Positions 55,000 through 64,000 of a stretch of 64,000 bases of DNA are shown here, piece by piece (position 1 is the stretch's first letter; each line of letters opens with the position of its first letter). Position numbers and translations under genes: made by a program. The stretch covers positions 7,885,724 to 7,949,723 of the forward strand of contig OU744736.1 of the NCBI GenBank assembly GCA_916613615.1, in the 5' to 3' direction. Under the pieces are notes generated by a model. That model did not search any database. It was not told where the DNA came from and was given only the letters and a program-made list of their open reading frames with translations. This DNA is from Steromphala cineraria. Its lineage: Eukaryota > Mollusca > Gastropoda > Trochida > Trochidae.

Positions 55000-56300
55000 C
55001 AAGAAACATCAAAGATATTAAAAGCGTTGTCGATAACATGACACATTATCTAAAAGGATCGAGCTTCTCTGTCCCTGTAATAGGAAGAACACTCATATGA
55101 GAGATATTTTATTTATAAGTTGTTTTAGTGCATTTTCTATCCCTAACTTTAATTTCAAATGTAGCTTTGGTATTAAAATACATTTTGCAGTTGTCTGCAG
55201 GTCTAGTAAAGAGAAATTAATCGAGTACAGTTTGTATACGTGCGCGGAGGAATGTGAAATATTAGAGGCATCTATTAGCGAAATAATTCCTCCAAAATTT
55301 GTATTAGGTACCAATCAAATTAGTTTTTGTGTGATGTTAGAATGTTTTTCATACAAATATCCATGGTGAATATTACTTATGCCTTCAGGAAAGAAATTCA
55401 ACTTGTTATTGCACAAAACTTGTCAACTTTACTTCTTAATCTTAATGGCCAGTTCTTACTCTTACTTCCTGCTGGATTGTTTATTAACATCGCAACGTAG
55501 ATAACCAAAGCTATTTTTAAATTCTGTTTCACTGAAATGTCAATTTCATAAATAATTTTAATAGTTTGTGAACCATCGATGATATATGACACCAAGTAAA
55601 AATGAAAAAAGCAAAATATTGATAGTCGGTGGTTGTACCTCTTATCAAAATAATCTAGGCTGTTCCTGTACCAGTTTATGTTTTCAATGCCTTGTCACAG
55701 CTCGTAAAATAGTCGACCAAACACGCAGTGCAAGCTGTCCTCTAAAGGTTTATCTCACTAAGCAACGTGTACATGCTCTATAGCAGTGTATTGGGGTTGG
55801 TTTAGAACAACAGTACTTTACAATAATTTGAATTTCGAATACACTGTTCAGTTAGAAACAGTCCTCTGGCGTGAAACAACCAGAACTACAATTTATATTA
55901 ACATACTGCCTGAAAGCAACCAAAGAGTGAAGAAGACTGAAATAATACGTACAGTGCCTAAGAGACAAGTTAAAATCATCTTTATTATTCGATTTTTTTA
56001 AAGATTACCAAAGGTCACTTAACAGGATCGAAAAATATGTGTACCCCACTGTCAGTAAAGCTGTTTCTTTTATATTCACATTCTGGCACTGACCTGAATA
56101 TTGTTTCGTCTCGTGATTTGTCAAAAGACTGTATCTGGTATTTCTTGAAGTGTGTTCCTATCTACTTCAATTATATATTTGTAGGAGATGGGCTAAAGAA
56201 TTACAAACGAAAGTATAAAGACATAAAACAGTCAATCCACCAAGGGAAACACTTCAACTTCTAGGTAGACCGTATAGGACACACTATGCTGGAGACATGC
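55000..56300. other. Gene-poor stretch
   Basis: Open frames of 60-90 codons only, without homology or splice support. Confidence 0.4.
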
Positions 56301-56339
56301 AGACACCTGTCTCAAAAAGACTCCCTTGCATATGGCTTT

Positions 56340-56575
56340 CTGAAAAGAATAAACGCCTGCCTTAATTAAACGCCGGGTAAACGGAATTAAATTTCTACAA
56401 TTAATGCTCCCTTTCTGTTGTATGTTCAGCTGAAGTACGGTATTCCTGACTTAAAGTTTTGTTTCAAATAGTCGCCTGTCACAACAACCCCGATTACGAA
56501 ATAAGCGCCTGCCTTAAATAAGCCTGCCTCAAATATACGCCTATTGTGAAGACCGTTTGAAAATGATAGACGTCC
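56340..56575. mobile_element. Relic of an AAGCGCC-type repeat
   Basis: Repeated motifs AAACGCCTGCCTTAATTAAACG, AATAAGCGCCTGCCTTAAAT and ATACGCCTATTGTGAAGACCG resemble the AAGCGCCC ends of the 19552-19829 element. No clean termini. Confidence 0.35.
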
Positions 56576-56819
56576 GGTATGTCATTAAGGGAATGCGGTA
56601 TGGGTCATAGTACGATATTGAACCATCATACACGTCTTGCTTGAGCTCTGGGCAGCCGCACCATTAGACTTCATCATTGACGCCATATCATTTTATTGTT
56701 TCAATGTTATGAAGACTACTTACAAGAAGGATTGGTCAATGACGAATGTCGGTTTACTTTTAGCAATAATTAATTTTATCCCTAAAATTTACCTTAATTC
56801 ATTGTTGAATTAAAGGCTA

Positions 56820-57085
56820 AGTGGAACCTTTATCAAAAGGACATTTTATTGACAATGCACCTGCTTAAAGAGTCCGTAGAAATATAAATGTGTTGAGTAC
56901 CGATTTCAGTAAAAATATGAACCCTACTGAACATGCTTGGGACCATATTTACCGACGCATCGATAGCCTACTGCCCGGCTTGAGTTATTAAACGTTCTCG
57001 TTAACATAAGAACAATATGGCATTTGAAAATGTTGACACATTTATTGACGGTATGCATTGGCGGGTTCCTTACCCTGTAAAATGT
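56820..57085 (+). pseudogene. Tc1/mariner transposase C-terminal relic
   Basis: NPTEHAWDHIYRRI matches the catalytic-Glu block of Tc1/mariner transposases (N-P-I-E-H-x-W-D-x-L-x-R-R). FIDGMHWRV about 30 codons further matches the usual C-terminal L-(I/V)-x-S-M-x-R-R helix. Upstream remnants are frameshifted. Not active. Confidence 0.6.
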
Positions 57086-57212
57086 TGGATCTTACTATAA
57101 ACATTATCAACAGTTCAATATGAAAAGTCAACATGACCTTTTTCGTCAATGCAAAGAAATTATGCCAGTTTTTCGTCATGTCGTTTCCTTTTGTGGTAAT
57201 CCAAAGCTTAGT

Positions 57213-57591
57213 TTAAAGGGGCAGTAGCACGTTTTTTGACAATTTTTTATTTTCATATTTTTCACTGACAATTGTAAGCTTATACTAAATGTATTACTTT
57301 GATAGTGTCAAAAATCTCATTACACAAACCAATTATCCATAGTCAGAGAACAAATTATAAAGGTTCACATAAAATCCATTTGCAGCCATTTTTGTGTGAA
57401 CACTTTTAAATCATTTTGTGTAAGAAAAGGAGTCGCATGACTGAACTTTACATTATATATTTGATTTATTACTGCTTTATGTAGTTATATTAAGTTGTCT
57501 TTAGATTGAACATGGAACCATTTATTTTCATTTCTGTATATCACTGACATCACTGTATATTCCTCCTTTAAACGTGATACTGTCCCTTTAA
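57213..57591 (+). mobile_element. TTAA-flanked MITE, copy 4
   Basis: TTAAAGGGGCAGTAGCACG at the left; GTGATACTGTCCCTTTAA at the right. Interior diverged (ATTTGCAGCCATTTTTG), so this is one of the older copies. Confidence 0.85.
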
Positions 57592-58804
57592 AGGCTATAT
57601 GTATATGATAGCTGAAGTACGGCCAGTCATTAATCTGATTGAAACACAACTCAATTGCGTTTTTACAAGTATCTTGACTTGTTTAATGCTTACACAATGG
57701 ATATGTGACATTACATAGCATGATTTGAATGCGATGATCTATAATTGAGGTATGATGAAAGTTTGATATGAAATTCAGTTTGTCTTCAATCTTTAAACAC
57801 ATTGGACATTTACGATCTACAAAATGGCTTTTTACTATTTCTGCTAGTTTCTATCTTTTAGTTAATGGAACTGAGTTTGAATTTATATACCCTTTCCCTG
57901 TAAATGTATGGAAAATTTTCACATAAGTAACATTGTACTACATATTAAACCTTATTCAATAACATTAATATATCAATTACATTTTCATGAGTGAAGTTAT
58001 TGGCTAAATTTATTTATTTTCATTGTAAATTGAAATTGATGTAAATCTTGCAATATACACTTAATTCCTCCAATATGTATTTATTGAAATGTTAATATTC
58101 TCTTTTCCATACAGATATGGACATGTATGGCATGTATGATATTATCATGAACATGCACACGTCAAATGTAAACATCTGATTGGAAATAAAGTGTTTTTAA
58201 TCAACAGCTTCTAGTTTATAATATATTCATTTAATTGTAATAATGTCTAATGTGAATTATCATATAGTTTGGGGTTTTTTAAGATACAAATTTCGTTTTA
58301 TCAAAATCGGGTAACCCCCTTTAGAGAATCCTCTGTTAGCACGAACTTTGACCCAGGGTAGATCACGTGACAGGATATACAGCACACGCCGTAACGACCT
58401 AAATCGTATGTATACCTATATATCTATATAGCAACGTAAGTACTTACAATGTAGATTCATATAGTGAAGCAATGATAAACTTTATTTTCCAACTTTTAGG
58501 TAAAATGTACCACGTAAGCTTGTTCAGTGTATATATAAATGTGTAGATAGATATATTTATAATTTAGCGAGTAACAGTGGTCTGTGGTCGATAGAAAGGA
58601 TTATTCTCTAATCATAGAAACGGTTAGTAATACAGTTGTTTGATTGGCAAAGGATATGGGTGATATTTTCGTGGACAGAGAGGAGATTTCTTAGGAAAAA
58701 GCAATAGAAAGCTGTTATGTGATGACACAGCAGTTTTACTTCCTGTTCAGTTTTTAACCAGAGCGAACGTGCTGTGGTGGACCGAACCAGAGATAACCTG
58801 GGCC

Positions 58805-59175
58805 TTAAAGGGGCAGTAGCACGTTTTTTTATAATTTTATATTTAAAAAATTTCACTGATTATTGTAAGTTAATGTTAAATGTATCATTTTGACAGTGTC
58901 ACAAATTTCATAACACAAGCCAATTATCCATAATCAGAGGACAAAGTATTAAGATTCACGTTAAATTCATTGGCGGCCATTTTTTTGTGAACACCTTTAA
59001 TTCATTTTGTGTAAGAAAAAGGAATCACATGGCTAAACTTTACGTTATATATTTCAATTATTACTGCTCTGTTTAGTTTAAATACATTGTCTTTGTATTG
59101 GAACCATTAATTTTCATTTTCCCGACATCACCTTATATTCCCCTAAAAAGTAAAAACGTGCTACTGCCCCTTTAA
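58805..59175 (+). mobile_element. TTAA-flanked MITE, copy 5
   Basis: TTAAAGGGGCAGTAGCACG at the left and ACGTGCTACTGCCCCTTTAA at the right, with the internal signature ATTGGCGGCCA. About 370 bp. Confidence 0.88.
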
Positions 59176-59747
59176 AGGAGGGGTATCTCACGTATTTTGT
59201 GTGATATATGAACCATACGAACTATTTTACGCTGTAAATCCAGATTGCCCAATAGTTTTCACTTTAATCGTTTGTAGACTATTAAAAGTGATCGGAGACA
59301 GCAATATAAATTCTCCAAATATTATAACACATGGCACTGAATGTTCAAGGCGATACTTTTTAACTTTTTGATCCTGGTTATCACTATATTGCATTATACT
59401 GCATTTGTTTATATAACTGTTACATTTTCTGATGTAGTTTGAACAATAGGTGATAGAAATATTTGCATTGGTGTTTGATGTTATAGAAAATCGCTATGGA
59501 AAATGGTCACATTTAGGTTTACAATAAAAATTCCATTATCGATTTTATCAAAAGGGTTAATCGTTTTAAACTATGAAATAGCATGTTGAAACACCCTGTA
59601 ACAGCGCACCCCTTTATTGAATGATCATGAATATCATATCCATTGAAGAAGTAAATCTTGTTTGCAAAAATAAGCGGTGACAAAAAATGTTCAAATGTGC
59701 ACGTACCACTTTCCACAGCATTCATTGTTTCTACGCAAATTTCTTAA

Positions 59748-59780
59748 TGACGTCATAAACAAACGGAACATGACGTCACT
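59748..59780. promoter_or_regulatory. Pair of TGACGTCA palindromes 23 bp apart
   Basis: TGACGTCA starts at 59748 and 59771, the same spacing as the triplet at 22180. No adjacent gene start was recognised. Confidence 0.25.
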
Positions 59781-60589
59781 GTAGACGACTGTCACACGTG
59801 CTCGCATGAAAGTTTCTCACTTGGCTGATAAGACTTTTCACAAGCTTTTTTAAAAATCACTTGATATTTTAAAATCTCTGTTCGTTGCATGTAAGTATTT
59901 GTGTCACACTTTTGTGTTCCGATTCTTTTGTGCTGTAATATTTCCAAAGTCATAAAACTTGCAAAATCCTAACCAAACGTGTAAGAACAGATAACATGTA
60001 CGAAAAGCATTTTTCATGTGTTTTTCAAAAAGCATCCGATTACAGGTATATCTTTGCCCCCATTTAATAACTGGGTCATAGCAACCTTGGGACACGCTTA
60101 TGGGCATTCTCACTGTCCATATAAGGAATAGGGGGCTTCCCCGTTTTGTAGGGACGCTTTGAATATCCTAGAAATGATCAAGTTTTGAACTTGGTTGCGA
60201 TGGCTTCTCATACCATGACCCTGTTGACATAGCTTGCTTCTGAACTTAAAGATAAGGGCGATCATCTACGTGATGACAAGCTGCACTAGAACATACGAGA
60301 TTACAAGATAAAGAAAAGACTTTAAGGCATGTGAAGAGATCGTGATTCGAATCGTGAATTAGTGCGTGGCGAGATTGAACAACGAAGTTAAATATGAATG
60401 CAATAACAATGTTCATCTCTTTAGGAAAATAAATGTTATCATATTTCCGAGAATGCAGTGACTTTTGAGACAAAGAAATACGATTATTGGTATCAGTTTT
60501 TATCATATTTCATAGAAGAATCTAGTTGTTTCTCTAGCTCGTATTTTACCAGTAGATACTTGAAATCATTATATAGTAGTATAAGTATT

Positions 60590-60740
60590 CTCTCCCTACA
60601 GAGTCTTTGTTCTATTACGGCTAATACATGGATTAGGAAGGTAGAAATCTGATTGGAGGCAATCGAAGTTGTGCAATCAGCGACGTCATTTCAAATGTGG
60701 TCATTCGCAAAAACTCGCAAAGCTGTCAATGGAATTTAAC
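60590..60740. mobile_element. Fragment of the CATTCTCTCCCC MITE
   Basis: ATTCTCTCCCTACAGAG and the interior TGATTGGAGGCAATCGAAGT with TGTGCAATCAGCGACGTC match the element at 13319-13669. The right terminus is missing. Confidence 0.6.
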
Positions 60741-60749
60741 ATCCAGGGG

Positions 60750-61640
60750 AGATAAGTCTTCCTTTTTCAAAACATCACTTTTTACCTAAGTTCTTATTAG
60801 CTTTTTGGGGTTCATTAGTAAAATAAAATCTATCATAAAGGAAAGAGTAATTTACAAAATTATGAAACAGTTTCTATATTGAAACAAAATCAATCCATAT
60901 CTGATTTTCCATTTCCTATTTTTTTTTCTCACACAGTTAATGAAAAATAAACATAAAATCGCGATATTTTCCATGTCACTATACAACCGTTTAGAATTCT
61001 CGAAGGTGTTTTCATTGGCTGTAATTCAAGGGAGATATCTTTAGTAACAACTTTTGCAGCTGGGACAAACAGATAAATCTTAGCATTTCAGGGATGAATA
61101 TATATATTAAAGAGATTATTTGAACTTATTTTATATTTATATTTATTATCGCTTCGCAGGTTTGTATTTTACTCACAAATGTAGCATGTAAATATCCATG
61201 AACATTTAAAGGGAAGTATTGATGTATCAATTGACCCCGCTTCGTTTTAAGACACCATCGTCTAACTTACTCTGAAAGTTCATCTCTCCAAATTTTGGCC
61301 AATAATATATAAGTTGTTAATAGTAAAATATGTACCTTGAAATCAAATACCACATAACAAATCAAACTGCATATGGTCTTTTAGTATGAACAACTTTTCA
61401 AACTTATTAGATTCGCGAAGCTTAACACAACTTTGTGAGATTATTTTTTTCATTTTATTTCCCAATAAATGGTGTCTTGCAATTATTTTCCTTTCGAAAT
61501 ATCAGTTTATATGCCGTAAAGATGATTATCAGAAAGAAGGTTTAACAATCATCTAATTGTAATGTTGATTATTTTTTGTCACTGTGAATAATACTTCATA
61601 TATAAATGTTTAAGATCACTGAATGCAACGTTATGGTTTT
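60750..61640. other. Gene-poor stretch, nothing recognised
   Basis: AT-rich, no supported features. Confidence 0.5.
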
Positions 61641-61648
61641 GCGTGTTA

Positions 61649-61865
61649 AACTGGTTATGGATACATGGGTTGAAGACGATTACAATGATTTAACTGGTTA
61701 TTGATACATGGGTTGAAGGCGATTACAATGATTTAACTGGTTATTGATACATGGGTTGAAGACGATTACAATGATTTAACTGGTTATTGATACATGGGTT
61801 GAAGACGATTACATTGATTTAACTGGTTATTGATACATTGGTTGAAGACGATTACAATGATTTAA
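61649..61865. repeat. 43-bp minisatellite, five copies
   Basis: The unit starts AACTGGTTATTGATACATGG and ends CAATGATTT. Copies differ at one or two positions, so the array is young. Confidence 0.95.
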
Positions 61866-61949
61866 CCAATCAGCAGTATGCGTAAAATCTTATTTTGGTT
61901 CTTATCTATTGTGTACACTTACACGAACTTCTTCAACAACAAACTCGGA

Positions 61950-62150
61950 TCAGGAGATCCGTGGTTCGAATCCCGCCAGGGGCTCAGCAACTTTGTATGC
62001 AGTAGAATACTACTTTACAAGCAGTCAGGTTTGGGTACAATACTACTCTTAATTTAAGAGCAGTACCACCCATGGTTCGCTAGTTCCAGTCGATGCTCGC
62101 AGCCGCGATATAAGTGAAATAGTCTTGAACACGGCGATAAAACGCATATC
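61950..62150 (+). repeat. tRNA-derived SINE
   Basis: The B box GTGGTTCGAATCCCGCCAGG is followed by a body with GCTAGTTCCAGTCGATGCTC and a tail ACACGGCGATAAAACGCATA. The A-box half is degraded. Confidence 0.6.
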
Positions 62151-62545
62151 ACCTCACCTTACCTCACCTCAACAACACGGCGATAAACCGCATATCACCT
62201 CACCTTACCTCACCTCAACAACACGGCGATAAACCGCATATCACCTCACCTTACCTCACCTCAACAACACGGCGATAAACCGCATATCACCTCACCTTAC
62301 CTCACCTCAACGACACGGCGATAAACCGCATATCACCTCACCTTACCTCACCTCAACAACACGGCGATAAACCGCATATCACCTTACCTTACCTCGCCTC
62401 AACAACACGGCGATAAACCGCATATCACCTCACCTTACCTCACCTCAACAACACGGCGATAAACCGCATATCACCTCACCTTACCTCACCTCAACAACAC
62501 GGCGATAAAGCGCATATCACCTCACCTCACCTCACCTCAACAATA
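62130..62545. repeat. 46-bp minisatellite expanded from the SINE tail, nine copies
   Basis: The unit is CAACAACACGGCGATAAACC with GCATATCACCTCACCTTACC. The first unit is the SINE tail itself, with AAAACGC where later copies have AAACCGC. Confidence 0.93.
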
Positions 62546-62549
62546 AACG

Positions 62550-63520
62550 TTTAACGCGGAAGTTGAAACTAGGACAGAACATGGTGTCAGTAATATGGCT
62601 TAAAGGTGTATACAATATTCTCCTACTTATCTACTTATTCTTTAGCAAACTTTATTAAAAGCGATTAGGTTCCAAATTATCTTGACAAAAATAATAAATC
62701 TCTAAACGTGTGTGTGCATGAATGAAATAGTACATTTGAGTTCGTTCACATAAACATTTTCACAAATATTTTTTTAAACCTATCTGCCCGAGAGTTAATG
62801 TTTGAACATGACTGTGTGAGGGCTTCATAGCCGTCTTAACAACAGTAGAGGGCAAAGATGAATATATTAGATATCGTAGACCCCACCAATTTCTCGGAGA
62901 AAAGAATTGATCTGCAAGAATCGGAAGTTAAGGAAATAGATACCCACACGCTTCCCTCGTGAAGTAGCAGCCTTGTGTGATGAACTGTATAGGCCTGAAC
63001 ACATAGCATTGTTTATATGGGGATATTCTGAAAGTTTTACTTCTCAAGGGAAATCACCGAAATAGATTTTCATCCAATATTTAGTTCTGTACACTACTTG
63101 TCTGTACATGTTTTGGCTGCTTACAAAATTTCTTTAATTCCAAAACTGATTTTTATTCTTTGTCACGTAATTCAGAAATGGATTTTTTTATCACCGTGTT
63201 TATCAAAATTATAAATGATCCGTCTTATACATTCTTTCAGATTTTGGATTTTGTTTGAAAGTTTCAAAAAATAGTTTGTTGGATATGCGAGACACTTAGA
63301 ATTAGAAGATAATTATTTGTTTAGCAATACAATTTCTCCGATTACAATATCAGCAGTTTTTGGTGATCAGTTTCAATGCAAAAACTTGAGAATTACTGAT
63401 ATTGTTGTATATGCAGATTTAATCCAACGTTGCGTAATCCCCCCGCATCATTTATCTTTACTTAAAACCCTCGGTGTCGTTTATTCATTTAGAGCAACGA
63501 AAACCTTGATGTTTTAAAGG
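62550..63520. other. Gene-poor stretch, nothing recognised
   Basis: AT-rich with no supported coding frame. Confidence 0.45.
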
Positions 63521-63523
63521 GAC

Positions 63524-63875
63524 AGGAGCACGTTTTTGGGGAGGAATATAAGGTGATTTGAGTAAAATGAAAATAAATGGTTCCAATTGAAAGACAATGT
63601 ATTTAAACTTAATGAAGCAGTAATAAATCAAATATATAATGTAAAGTTCAGTCATGCGATTCGATTTTTTACACAAAATGAATTAAAGGTTTTCACACAC
63701 AAAATGGCCGCCAATGGACTTAATGTGAATATTTATTATTTGTTCTCTGACTATGAATGATTGGTTAGTGTTATGAGATTTGAGAAACAATCAAAATAAT
63801 ACATATAACATTAACGTACAAATTTCATTGAAAATTTGAAAATATAAAATTTTTAAAAAACCTTCTACTGTCCCT
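63524..63875 (-). mobile_element. TTAA-flanked MITE, copy 6 (inverted)
   Basis: The left end TTAAAGGGACAGGAGCACG is recognisable; the right end has decayed to CTTCTACTGTCCCTCATTC. The interior ATGGCCGCCAATGGA is in reverse orientation. Confidence 0.78.
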
Positions 63876-64000
63876 CATTCTTTCAACCTTTTCATGTCTA
63901 AGTGGATATCCATTGAATAAGCGATATCTTTTCTCATATGTCTTCTTATATGTGTTAGGAGTACTTTAACTTAATGTTTAATCATTTGACATTAATTGTG

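Noticed and set aside
1..64000. CRISPR array, bacterial operon, phage or attachment site
   Set aside because: All tandem repeats lack unique spacers, and gene structure is eukaryotic with introns.

Overview
This is an AT-rich animal genomic window, intron-dominated and heavily loaded with repeats. Spliced genes with canonical GT-AG boundaries, CR1/L2-like LINE fragments, tRNA-derived SINEs and many short inverted-repeat elements point to a lophotrochozoan, most likely a mollusc. The phylum is inferred from the repeat types and protein style; no species can be named. Most long open frames in the window are low-complexity or satellite artefacts.

Left part (1-13 kb, minus strand): two paralogous genes for secreted, cysteine-rich PAN/apple-like proteins. 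Gene A (first exon 230-527, TATA box at 606-613) runs off the left edge. Gene B starts at 12639; downstream exons at 6635-6722 and 4198-4371 encode a galactose-binding (F5/8C or FBXL4-N-terminal-like) fold. Its introns hold a 1.1-kb TIR element, two copies of a TTAA-flanked MITE, hairpins and a tandemly duplicated exon/intron boundary.

Middle (16-33 kb): an ETS/CRE-type promoter with a short THAP-like exon lies at 16.4-16.6 kb (+). A complete cytosolic sulfotransferase gene follows on the minus strand. Five exons (32530-32692, 22877-23194, 21000-21103, 20590-20752, 19836-19951) join in phase into 864 nt, 287 residues, with the PAPS-binding and catalytic motifs. A second first exon of identical length (28366-28528) lies inside intron 1, and its 3' end with splice donor is tandemly triplicated at 108-bp spacing. 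Intron 1 also carries a LINE with a 12-bp target-site duplication and a probable 2.9-kb solo LTR; intron 2 carries a perfect 59-bp-arm palindrome.

Right part (34-64 kb): no convincing host gene. It holds an antisense LINE remnant, a 4-kb satellite made of a tandemly amplified palindromic MITE, a free copy of that MITE with a 9-bp target-site duplication, AGT and ACT trinucleotide arrays (the latter about 3.9 kb), LINE and Tc1/mariner relics, four more TTAA-MITE copies, and two minisatellites, one grown from a SINE tail.

No CRISPR, operon or prokaryotic feature is present. The strongest leads are the duplicated splice-donor segments in two unrelated genes, the alternative sulfotransferase first exon, and the MITE-to-satellite conversion.
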